DNA of 64,000 bases. Origin: JAAZKA01 sp034926225 (lineage in GTDB: Bacteria; Bacillota; Clostridia; Oscillospirales; QAMX01). Under the pieces are notes generated by a model, which worked only from the letters and a program-made list of their open reading frames with translations, searched no databases and had not been told where the DNA came from. Of this stretch, positions 15,454 to 24,600 are shown one piece after another. A program made the translations under genes and the position numbers. The stretch's first letter is position 1. Each line of letters opens with the position of its first letter. The stretch lies in contig JAYFRF010000002.1 of NCBI GenBank assembly GCA_034926225.1, positions 114,507-178,506 on the forward strand, read 5' to 3'.

Positions 15454-16746
15454 TTATTTAAGGAACAGTTCGATCACCGGTACAACCCCCGGCTGCTTGA
15501 TCGGCACCTCAAGGGTAACGGTGCCGAGGCCGCCGTCGTTTGCGGTGTTCACGCCCTGCGCGCCGGTGCCTTCCTTAAACTGGATCTCGGACGCGTCGGC
15601 GAGGAGCTGGGCGTACTCAACGTGTCCGGCGAAGCCGTCGAGATGGATGTGGCGGAAGGGCCAGGAGAAGACATGGAGGTATAGGCGCTTCGTTTCGGGG
15701 TTATAGGTAAAGCGGCAGTCCTCGGGGCATTTCCATTCCGTCGGCGCGGCGGTGCAGCCGTAGATCGCGCGGGCGTTGTAGTGCATCCACTCTGCGATGC
15801 CCGAAAGGCGGTCCTTGGCGCGGGAATCGAACTCGCCCCTGCCCGTGGGACCGACGTTTAAGAGCAGGTTGCCGCCTTTAGAGACGCTGTCGACGAGCAT
15901 TTTTAAAAGCATCTCGACGGATTTCCAGCTCTCCTCGTCGCGGTGGTAACCCCAGGAGCCGGAGAAGGTCTGACAGGCCTCCCATACGACGGGCTGCCCG
16001 TCAACCCGCATCCAGCCGCGCGGCTGATACTGTTCGGGCGTCTTGATGTCCTGATCGATCTGGAGACGGTCGTTGATGAGGATATCGGGCTGGTATTTGC
16101 GGATCAGCTTTAAAAGTTCCTCGGAGTGCCAGACGTCCTTACCTTTGCCGGCAAACCCGCCGCTTGGCGCGACAGAGAAGTCGTACCAGAGGATGTCGAT
16201 CTTGCCAAACTGGGTAAGGAGCTCCTCGGTCTGATGATAGAGGTACTCGACATAGCGTTCGAGGTTTCGTTCCTTGTCACGGGCGATGTATTCGGCATTT
16301 TCGCGCATGGGGTGGCAGTTGTCGACGGTATAGTCGGGGTGGTGCCAGTCAAGGAGGGAATGGTAGAAGCCGACCTTTAAGCCTTCCTCGCGGAACGCTT
16401 CGACCATGGGGCGTAGGACATCGCGGCCGTAGGGGGTGTTCGTCGCCTTGTAGTCCGAGTACTTCGTATCCCAGAGGCAAAAGCCTTCGTGATGCTTCGT
16501 CGTGATGACAAAGTATTTCATGCCGGCGGCTTTGGCGGCCTTCGCCCATTCGCGGGGGTCATACAGATCGGGTTCGAAATGCCGGAAGTACCTGTCGTAG
16601 AGCTCGGTAGGTATTTTCTCGCGGGACTTCATCCACTCATGGCGCGCGGCGAGAGAGTAGGTGCCCCAGTGGATGAACATGCCGAAGCGGTCGCGGATAA
16701 ACCAGTCGGACTTGCCGGGGGTGGGCTGCGGTACGATCAGTGCCAT
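15454..16746 (-). CDS. Alpha-L-fucosidase (GH29)
   Basis: A 430-residue glycoside hydrolase of family 29 that releases terminal L-fucose. The N-terminus shows the family pattern FGMFIHWGTYS (residues about 22-32), then the H-H-E-G-F-C-L-W motif, YHSLLDWHHPDY, and ILWYDFS, where the Asp corresponds to the nucleophile. No signal peptide is seen, so it acts on imported oligosaccharides in the cytoplasm. The acid/base residue cannot be placed by eye. The start follows AGGAGG. It is the last gene of a long same-strand series and follows an SGNH esterase, fitting host-glycan or plant-glycan use. Confidence 0.93.
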   Translation of the reverse strand: MALIVPQPTPGKSDWFIRDRFGMFIHWGTYSLAARHEWMKSREKIPTELYDRYFRHFEPDLYDPREWAKAAKAAGMKYFVITTKHHEGFCLWDTKYSDYKATNTPYGRDVLRPMVEAFREEGLKVGFYHSLLDWHHPDYTVDNCHPMRENAEYIARDKERNLERYVEYLYHQTEELLTQFGKIDILWYDFSVAPSGGFAGKGKDVWHSEELLKLIRKYQPDILINDRLQIDQDIKTPEQYQPRGWMRVDGQPVVWEACQTFSGSWGYHRDEESWKSVEMLLKMLVDSVSKGGNLLLNVGPTGRGEFDSRAKDRLSGIAEWMHYNARAIYGCTAAPTEWKCPEDCRFTYNPETKRLYLHVFSWPFRHIHLDGFAGHVEYAQLLADASEIQFKEGTGAQGVNTANDGGLGTVTLEVPIKQPGVVPVIELFLK

Positions 16747-16760
16747 ACAAATTCTGCCTC

Positions 16761-18020
16761 CTATATTGAATTGGAATTCAAAAACGGGATAACGGCGCGA
16801 TAAAACGCGTCGGCGATCTGTAAATAGCCCTCTTTTGCCGGATGGACGCCGTTTGTACCGCGCTCCACCGGCCTCGGATTGCGGACATTCGCGGGGAATG
16901 CTTCGCGCGGCATGTTGTACTCGGTGTCGAACTGCCCCGCGAGGCTTGCCGACACGGTTAAGGGATCCTCCACGGCGATCTCGGCGTAGCGCTCGTCCAT
17001 TTCGAAGACATAGCGCAGCTTATCCATGTAATTCCACATACAGCCGTAGCTTTGGCCGAAGCCGTCGATGTCCGGCACCTGCAGGCCCATCAGGATCACG
17101 CGACAGCCGGGGTAGGTGCGGCGGAGATTTGCGAGAAACGTGCGCACGCTGCCGAAATACCGCTCGCGCGGCGTCAGCGTCGAGTTCCAGCCCAGCAGCA
17201 CGCAGGCAAGATCGACGGTATCCGCGCCGACCTTTTTCCCCCACGTCCTAAAATCGACCGCGTCGCGTGTCTCGTCCCAAAAGGGATTGCCCGACGCGCG
17301 TCTCGCGGCGAGGATATCGAGCGCACGCGCTTGCCCCGTGCCGCCGGACTCCCATACAAGGCAGCCTTCCGGCCCGTCCGATGGCGTGCCGTCCATATAC
17401 ACAAGCTTTGACTCGGCTCCGGGCGTCTCCACGCGCCAGAGCCCGCCGCGGCTGTCGCGGTAGCTTGCGTGCTGGTCGAGCGCCGTCAGGGTTTGCGCGG
17501 TCCGGACATGCCAAAAACGGGCGCTTTGATAGTCGGTGTTAAAGCTCTCGAAGGTCCAGCCGCCGTAACCCTCGTGGAAAACGCCGGGAGCGGCCGGAAC
17601 GCCGCCGTAAAAGCGGATGCCCGGAAGTGCTAATCCCGCAGGCGTGCCGCCCGTACCGGTCAGGCGCCGCGCGAGCTCCGAAACCCAAACGCCGCCCGAG
17701 GTCAGGCTGTCGCCGACGCAGAGCAGGTTCACCGGTTTTGCCAGCGACGCGGGTACGGCATGGACGCGCAGCACCGTTTCCCGGCGGTCGAGCACCGTCC
17801 CGTCGTCGTCCTCGAGGGACATGACCATCGGGTACTCGCCGCGGTCGCCGTATGCGGGCGTATAACCGTATTTGCGTTCAAAAACGGCGCCTTTTTCGCA
17901 TTCGACGCGCCAGTTATAACGATACGGATCGGACGCCAGCACGACGCCCCGGCGGAAAAGCTCGAAGGTGTCTCCCTCGGCCAGATCGTAATACGCGGGG
18001 ACGTTCAACTGAGCTCCCAT
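16761..18020 (-). CDS. SGNH/GDSL-family hydrolase
   Basis: A 419-residue protein with an N-terminal beta-rich region (about 1-95) and an SGNH hydrolase domain. The nucleophile motif is LCVGDSLTSGG near residue 101, and the C-terminal GVHPAKEGY supplies the catalytic His. Such enzymes are often carbohydrate esterases that remove acetyl groups. No signal peptide is visible, so it is probably intracellular. It ends 14 bases before the fucosidase gene, supporting removal of acetyl groups from sugars before fucosidase action, though that is inference. The start follows AAGGAG. Confidence 0.82.
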   Translation of the reverse strand: MGAQLNVPAYYDLAEGDTFELFRRGVVLASDPYRYNWRVECEKGAVFERKYGYTPAYGDRGEYPMVMSLEDDDGTVLDRRETVLRVHAVPASLAKPVNLLCVGDSLTSGGVWVSELARRLTGTGGTPAGLALPGIRFYGGVPAAPGVFHEGYGGWTFESFNTDYQSARFWHVRTAQTLTALDQHASYRDSRGGLWRVETPGAESKLVYMDGTPSDGPEGCLVWESGGTGQARALDILAARRASGNPFWDETRDAVDFRTWGKKVGADTVDLACVLLGWNSTLTPRERYFGSVRTFLANLRRTYPGCRVILMGLQVPDIDGFGQSYGCMWNYMDKLRYVFEMDERYAEIAVEDPLTVSASLAGQFDTEYNMPREAFPANVRNPRPVERGTNGVHPAKEGYLQIADAFYRAVIPFLNSNSI

Positions 18021-18032
18021 ACAGTCGTCTCC

Positions 18033-19025
18033 TTACGGTTTCCTCGTTTCACACGCGTAAAAGCCCTGCCGCATCAGCGTTTCGAACACCTCCGCGCAAA
18101 CGAGCGTGTCCTCCGGCGGCATCCGGTCGGAAACGAGCTTCCCCGCGCGGATACAGCCGACCATATGGCGGATCTCATATTCGAAGCCGGAATCGATGCT
18201 CATCTGATAGCGTTCGGGACATTTCCCGCCGATCCACAGCTCGGCTGTTTCCGGCGCGTAGAAATGGGGGCCAAGCTTTATTTTCCCCTGCGTACCGTAC
18301 AGGACGGCATGGTTTTCCGTCTCGCACTGGACGGCGGAGGAAAGGCTCGCGATACCGCCGCCCTCGAAGCGCAAAAGGAACGCGTTGACGCCGTCGACGC
18401 CCGAGTCGGTCAGCGCCGCCATGCCCCGGGTTTCGGCGAGTCTGCGCGGCGCGAAAAAGTCGAGCGCGGCTTCTATCGCGTAGACGCCGACGTCGTAGAG
18501 CGCGCCGCCGGCAAGGGATGGGTCGAAGATACGGTCAAGCGGGTCTGAAAGCGGGGTATTGTAGCCGAAGGCGGCGGTCATATAGCGCGGGCAGCCGACG
18601 CGCCCCTCGTCTATCCAGCGTTTTGCGAGAGTGACCGTCGGGATAAAGCGCGTCCACATGGCCTCCATGAGGAAAACGCCCTTCTCTTTTGCCGCGGCAT
18701 AGACCTCGGCGGAGTCCGCGCGGGTTAAGGTGAGCGGTTTTTCGCAGAGGACATGCTTCCCCGCCGCGATCGCGGCGATCGCGCAGGCCTTATGGAACGG
18801 ATGCGGGGTGGCGATATATACAGCGTCAATTTCGGGGTCACGAAGCAGCGCGTCGTAGGAGCCGTAGGCGCGGGGGATGCCAAACTCCGCGCAAAAGGCG
18901 TCGGCTGAGTTTTGGCTGCGGGAAGCGGCGGCAAGCAGGGTCATTTCGGGGACGAGCGGTGCGGTACGGGCGAACTTATGCGCGATCGTACCGGTGGCGA
19001 GAATACCGAAGCGGATGGAATACAT
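18033..19025 (-). CDS. Gfo/Idh/MocA-family oxidoreductase
   Basis: A 330-residue NAD(P)-dependent dehydrogenase. The nucleotide-binding segment near residue 8 reads GILATGTIAHKF, typical of the dihydrodiol dehydrogenase/GFO-like branch, and the catalytic motif CEKPLTL is near residue 95. The G-G-A-L-Y-D-V-G-V-Y motif closes the substrate pocket. Substrate unknown; in this context (esterase and fucosidase downstream) a sugar is likely. The ATG at 19025 follows AAAGGAGG. Gaps of 17 and 12 bases to the flanking genes suggest cotranscription. Confidence 0.87.
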   Translation of the reverse strand: MYSIRFGILATGTIAHKFARTAPLVPEMTLLAAASRSQNSADAFCAEFGIPRAYGSYDALLRDPEIDAVYIATPHPFHKACAIAAIAAGKHVLCEKPLTLTRADSAEVYAAAKEKGVFLMEAMWTRFIPTVTLAKRWIDEGRVGCPRYMTAAFGYNTPLSDPLDRIFDPSLAGGALYDVGVYAIEAALDFFAPRRLAETRGMAALTDSGVDGVNAFLLRFEGGGIASLSSAVQCETENHAVLYGTQGKIKLGPHFYAPETAELWIGGKCPERYQMSIDSGFEYEIRHMVGCIRAGKLVSDRMPPEDTLVCAEVFETLMRQGFYACETRKP

Positions 19026-19042
19026 CAGGCCAAACCCTCCTT

Positions 19043-20761
19043 TCAGACGGCAAACTGGGCGTTATATAGCTCCGCGTAGAGTCCGTTTTTCTCCATCAGT
19101 TCCTTGTGCGTGCCGCGTTCCAGCACACCGTCGTCGGTGATGACGACGATTTCATCCGCGCGGCGCACGGTGGAGAGGCGATGGGCGACGACGAGGGTGG
19201 TACGGCCGTGGGAGAGCTCCTCCAGCGATTCTTGAATCAGGGTTTCCGTAGCGTTGTCAAGCGCGGAGGTCGCTTCGTCGAGGACGAGGATGGGCGGGTC
19301 CTTTAAAAAGACACGCGCGATGGAAATACGCTGCTTTTGGCCGCCGGAGAGCTTGACGCCGCGTTCGCCGATGAAGGTGTCGTACTTGTCCGGAAGCCCT
19401 TCGATGAATTCGTCGATATGGGCGCGCCGCGCGGCTTCAATGATCTCCTCGCGCGTGGCGTCGGGGCGGCCGTAGGCGATGTTTTCATAGATCGTGCCGG
19501 TAAAGAGGAAAACGTCCTGCTGGACGATGCCGATGGTTTCACGCAGACTTCTCAGTGTCACGCTCCGGATATCGCGTCCGTCGATGCGGATCACGCCCTC
19601 GGTCACGGGATAGAAACGGGTCAGCAGGTGGCACAGCGTCGTCTTACCGCCGCCGGAGGGGCCGACGAGAGCGACGGTATGTCCGGGCTCGGCGCGGAAA
19701 CTGACATTATGTAACACCTCGCGGCCGGTATTGTAGGTAAAGCTGACGTTTTCAAAGCGGATATCACCCCGCACCGTCCCAAGATCGGCAGCGCCCGGGG
19801 TATCCTCCTCGGCGGCGGCGTCCATGATCTCGGTAAAGCGCTTAAAGCCGGTCATACCGTCCTGATACTGCTCGATAAAGCCGATCAAGCGGCGGATGGG
19901 GTTCATAAACATGCCGACGTACAGAATATACGCGGCAAAATCGCCGAAATTGATCGCGCCGCGGTAGCAGTAATATCCTCCGGCGAGCAGGACGACGACG
20001 TACATCATATCGAGGATATAGGTGTTGACGCTCGAGAACTCCGCCATGACGCGATAGGCGCGGACGCGGGCTTTGACGAAGGCCTGATTGCGCTCCTCAA
20101 AGCGGTTCATCTCATATTCTTCGTTGACAAAGCTTTTAGACACGCGGATGCCGGCGAGGGAGTTTTCCAGGCGCGCGTTGATCTCGGCGACCTCCTCGCG
20201 GGTATGGCGGAAGGCGGTCTGCATCTTCCTGCGACTTTTCATCGTGAAAAACATGAGGATGGGCAAAAACAGGAAGATGATGACAGTGAGGGTCAGATTG
20301 ATGCGGGCGAGGATGACGAAGGTGCCGACGAGCATGACGACGGATAAAAAGAGATCTTCGGGACCGTGATGGGCAAGCTCGGAGACCTCCATCAGGTCGT
20401 TGACGATGCGGGACATGATAGAGCCTGTCTTGTTGTCGTCGAAGAAGGAAAAGGGCAGGCGCTCGAGGCGCGAGAAGATATCGCGGCGCATATCGGACTG
20501 CATGCGGACGCCGACCATATGACCGTAATACAGGACGAGGTAGGAGAGGATGAGCTTTGCGGTATAGACGCCCGCCAGCAGTGCGCATAACACGAGGATC
20601 CGGCGCATATCCCCGGCGGGAATTTCGACGTTGATGATGCTGCGGGTCACGGACGGGTAGTAGAGATCGCAGACCGCCATCGCGAGCGCGCAGACCATAT
20701 CGAAGGCGAAAAGCCCCCGGTGCGGTTTATAGTACCGTGCGAAGCGTTTGACCATGCCCAT
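19043..20761 (-). CDS. ABC exporter, fused permease and ATPase
   Basis: A 572-residue half-transporter: six transmembrane helices in the first 310 residues and a nucleotide-binding domain in the remainder. Walker A is GPSGGGKTT, the Q-loop lies in IVQQDVFLF, the signature is LSGGQKQR, Walker B is ILVLDEATSALD, and the H-loop is in VVAHRLST. It resembles multidrug/lipid exporters of the MsbA/BmrA type and should act as a homodimer. The substrate is unknown. It follows the purine nucleoside phosphorylase gene by 30 bases; an RND pump is at the head of the same array, so the block has two exporters. Confidence 0.9.
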   Translation of the reverse strand: MGMVKRFARYYKPHRGLFAFDMVCALAMAVCDLYYPSVTRSIINVEIPAGDMRRILVLCALLAGVYTAKLILSYLVLYYGHMVGVRMQSDMRRDIFSRLERLPFSFFDDNKTGSIMSRIVNDLMEVSELAHHGPEDLFLSVVMLVGTFVILARINLTLTVIIFLFLPILMFFTMKSRRKMQTAFRHTREEVAEINARLENSLAGIRVSKSFVNEEYEMNRFEERNQAFVKARVRAYRVMAEFSSVNTYILDMMYVVVLLAGGYYCYRGAINFGDFAAYILYVGMFMNPIRRLIGFIEQYQDGMTGFKRFTEIMDAAAEEDTPGAADLGTVRGDIRFENVSFTYNTGREVLHNVSFRAEPGHTVALVGPSGGGKTTLCHLLTRFYPVTEGVIRIDGRDIRSVTLRSLRETIGIVQQDVFLFTGTIYENIAYGRPDATREEIIEAARRAHIDEFIEGLPDKYDTFIGERGVKLSGGQKQRISIARVFLKDPPILVLDEATSALDNATETLIQESLEELSHGRTTLVVAHRLSTVRRADEIVVITDDGVLERGTHKELMEKNGLYAELYNAQFAV

Positions 20762-20791
20762 AAAAAAACCCCTTCCGTTTTTCGTCTTATT

Positions 20792-21604
20792 TTACAGTGC
20801 CCGCACCACGGCGCAGAGCAGCCGCTCAAAATCCTTCCCCACGCGGCCGGCGGTCTCCTGCACCTCGGCATGGGACAGCGGCTGGGCGGAAATGCCGGCG
20901 GCGAGATTCGAAATGCAGGAAATCCCCGCGACTTTCAGCCCCATATGCCGCGCGGCAATGCACTCGCAGGCTGTACTCATGCCTACGGCGTCCGCGCCGA
21001 GGGTGCGCAGCATGCGGATCTCGGCGGGGGTCTCAAAACTTGGCCCCGGAAGCTGGCAGTACACGCCCTCGCGCAGGAAAATCCCCTCGCGTGCGGCGGC
21101 CTTGCGGATGACGGCGCGGAGAACAGGGTCGTAGGCGGCGCTCATATCGGGGAAACGGGGCCCGAGCGTATCGTCGTTTTCTCCGCGCAGCGGGGACGGT
21201 ACAAAGGAGGAAATCTGATCGGCAATGAGCATGAAGTCTCCCGCCTTCATATCGGCGCGGATACCCCCGGCGGCATTGGTCAGGATCAGCGTTTTCACTC
21301 CGAGGAGTGCTGCCGTGCGGACGGGCAGTACGACGTCCTGCATGTCGCGGCCTTCGTAATAGTGGACTCGTCCGTCAAGTACGATCACGGGACGGCCCTC
21401 GACGGTACCGAGGACGAACCGACCGCGATGGCCCTGGACGGTGGAGCGCGAGAAGCCGGGGATGTCGGCATACTCGAAGATCCGCGCATCTTCGACGCGC
21501 GCGGAAAATCCTCCGAGCCCCGAGCCGAGGACGATTGCGATTTCCGGCGAAAAGTCCGTATGAGACCGGATGAACTCCGCCGCCTGCGTATATTTTTGCA
21601 TCAT
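20792..21604 (-). CDS. punA: Purine-nucleoside phosphorylase (trimeric type)
   Basis: A 270-residue enzyme that converts inosine or guanosine plus phosphate into base and ribose 1-phosphate. The family motifs are VLGSGLGGF (phosphate binding, near residue 25), the GHRGRFVLG segment, VHYYEG, and the base-binding LTNAAGG. Length and motifs match the trimeric Ino/Guo-specific class. Two ATGs are adjacent (21604 and 21601); the second has the better distance to GGAG. It lies 9 bases after the RND pump gene, an unusual partner, so the link may be only transcriptional. Confidence 0.94.
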   Translation of the reverse strand: MMQKYTQAAEFIRSHTDFSPEIAIVLGSGLGGFSARVEDARIFEYADIPGFSRSTVQGHRGRFVLGTVEGRPVIVLDGRVHYYEGRDMQDVVLPVRTAALLGVKTLILTNAAGGIRADMKAGDFMLIADQISSFVPSPLRGENDDTLGPRFPDMSAAYDPVLRAVIRKAAAREGIFLREGVYCQLPGPSFETPAEIRMLRTLGADAVGMSTACECIAARHMGLKVAGISCISNLAAGISAQPLSHAEVQETAGRVGKDFERLLCAVVRAL

Positions 21605-21613
21605 ATTCTCCTT

Positions 21614-24600
21614 TTAAGCGCGTGTTTCCTCTGTCTCCTGCAGCTCCTCCGCGGTCACGCGCTTCAGCGGGCGCTTGTGCAGGCCGTCGTAGAGTACAGG
21701 TACGAGGATGAGGGTCATCAGCGTCGCATAGGCGAGTCCACCGATACCGGCGATGGCGACGGGCTGCACGAGGGATACGCCGAGCCCGATGCCGAGCGAC
21801 ATGGGCATAAGCCCTAAAATTGTGGTCAGTGCCGTCATCAGGACGGGGCGCAGGCGCATTCTGCCCGCTTCGATGACCGCCTCGGTGCGTTCCATGCCCT
21901 CCTCGCGGAGCTGGTTGATCGCGTCGACGAGCACAATGCCGTTGTTGACGATGATGCCGACAAGGATGATGAAGCCGATCATCGCGACGACGGAAACCTC
22001 GTAGCCGAAGATGGCGAGCGCGAACAGGCCGCCGGTAAAGGCAAGCGGGATCGCGAACATGACGATTAAGGGCGACAGCAGGGACTGGAACTGCGCCACC
22101 ATGATGAGGTAGACGATCAGCACGCCGAGCAGGAGCATCCACACGAGGTCGGACAGCGAATTCATGATCGTCTCGTTTTCACCGGCGTATTCATAAGAGA
22201 CGCCGGCCGGCGCGGCATAAGACTTCATCGCCTTTTCGATATCTCTCGCGACGATAGTCACGTTCTTACCCTCCTGCACGGTCGCGGTCACGGAGACGGT
22301 GCGGCGCTGCTCGCTGCGCCGGATCGCACTGAAGCTTGTGGCCTCGCGAATCTCGGCGATGTCTCCGAGCCTGACCTCGGTCTTTGTACCGTCGGCGGCT
22401 GTCGCGGTGACGGTAAGCTTGCCGAGCGTCTCGGGGTTAGCGTCGACCGTGTTATAAACGAGCACATCGGCGTCGAGTGTATGAATTTGCGTCGCCGTAG
22501 CGCTCTTCGTCAAAGAGGACGCAAGGCTCATCGCAACCTGCGCGGTTGTGAGGCCATTTTTCATCGCTTTATCGCGGTCGACGGTGATGCGCAGCGCGGG
22601 GGCGGTTTGTTCAAGCCCATCCGAAACCTCGGCGATACCGTCGACGCCGCGCAGGAGCTCCGCGATGGCTTTCGCTTCGTTTTGCAGCAGATCGAGATCG
22701 TTTGCATATACCTTTACCTCGATCCCCTGCCCGCCAAGCGCCGTAGCGTAGCCGGACATCATGCTGCCCGACGACGCGGACACCTTGCACTCAAGCCCCT
22801 CGGCACTGGCTTCGATCTCCTCCGCAAGCCCCGACATGGAGCGGTGGCTGTTTTCGGCGAGAAGGACATACATCGTAACCGACGTCACATCGGTATCGGT
22901 CCCCACGCTCATGCCGAGCATGCCGGACACGCCGGCATCGAGCATCGTGCCGACGGTTTCTACACCGTCAAGCGCCATAATCCGCTGGGCAAGCGTATCG
23001 GACGCGGCCGCTGTCTCGGAGAGCGTGGAATCGTCGGGCATTTCGATGCTGACCATAACCTGCGTGCTTTCCATATCGGGCATGTACGAAAACCCCTTCG
23101 ACAGCGACCAAACCGCGCTGCCCGCCAGCAGTACAAACGCCGCGAGCACGACCGTCCATTTGTGGGCAAGCGACCAGCGCATGGCGGCCTCGTATCGATC
23201 CAAAAGCTTTCCATAGGCGCTTCCCTCCGGGCGCACACGCTTCAGGGTACCCGCCGCCATACACGGCACAAGTGTGAGCGCAACGATGAGACTGGCGCCG
23301 AGGGAATAGGTAATGGTGAGCGCCATGTCGGTAAAGAGCTGGCGCGTCAGCCCCTGCACGAAGACAATGGGCAGAAAGACGCAGACGGTGGTCAGGGTGG
23401 ACGCGGTAATCGCGGCGGTCACCTGCTTTGCGCCGGCAATGGCGGCCTTTACGGGCGGCACCCCCTTGCCGCGAAGGCGGTAAATATTCTCGATGACCAC
23501 AATGGCGTTGTCGACGAGCATACCGACGCCGATAGCAAGGCCGGACAGCGAAAGGATATTCAGCGTGACGCCGGAGAAATACATCAGCACGATCGCAAAT
23601 GTCACGGATAGCGGAATCGCGCAGGCAACAACGAAGGTCGGGCGAATATCCTTTAAGAAGAACAGCAGAATCAGGATGGCAAGCGCCGCGCCGAGGAACA
23701 AGTTTTCAAGCACGGATTTTACGATCAGGCGGATATAATCCCCTTGATCCATGAGGGTATAGAAACGCAGGCCGTCGAATTCCGCTTCCAGATCGGCAAG
23801 CTTGGCGGCAAGGTTTTTCGATGCGGTGGCGGTCGGGACGTCGGACTGCTTTGTAAAGGAGAGCAGCACGCCGTCCTGTCCGTTGATGCGGGCGTAGGAT
23901 TCGTCGGAGTTGTCACGCAGGGTCACCGTCGCGACGTCGGCAAGCCGCACCTCCCCGACTCCTTCGAGATCAAACAGCAGGAGCCCCTCGAGCGTTTCCG
24001 CGTCGTCGATGTTCCCTTCGACGCTGACGAGGGTATCGCCGGCATAGCCTACAGGCATGGAAAAATTCTGTGCGGCGAGAATCTGCGCCACAGACTTCAT
24101 GGTCACCGCGTCGGTGACGTCGGCCTTTGCGAGGGTTTCCTCGCGGGAGTCCTCGAGCCGGGTATACGCGTCGTCGATCTCGGCGAGCGCGGTTTCAAGC
24201 TCGGTTTTCGCGGCAGCGAGGGACTTTTCGTTGACGATCAGCTCGGTCATCGCAGAGTTCAGCTCGCCGGACGCGGCGGACTGCTGCGCGGCGAGGGTTG
24301 CAAGGGCGTCGTCGACGGTGGTCTCACCCTGCTCCAGCGCACCAAGCTTATCGTTCAGGGTCGCCATAGACGCGCTGACGGTTTCGCGGGCGTCCTCCAG
24401 CTGCGCAATCGCCTGCGTGAGGGTTTCCCGCGTAAGGCCCTGTGCAGCAAGAGCGGAATCGAGGGTATCAAGGCTCTTTTCGGCAGTTTCGGCGGCCGTT
24501 TTCGCGGTGTCAATGGCCTGGGGCAGTTGATCGCGGTCGGTTCCAGCAGCGGCAAGCACCGTATCGATTTCGGCAAGCGCGCTTTCCGCCGTGCGGAACT

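Noticed and set aside
14936..15706. Plus-strand open frame of 256 codons over the T-box and hairpin cluster
   Set aside because: It runs through a T-box leader, a promoter and palindromes, then into the fucosidase gene.
22481..23611. Plus-strand open frame antisense to the RND pump
   Set aside because: Lies wholly within a firmly identified gene and matches no family I know.
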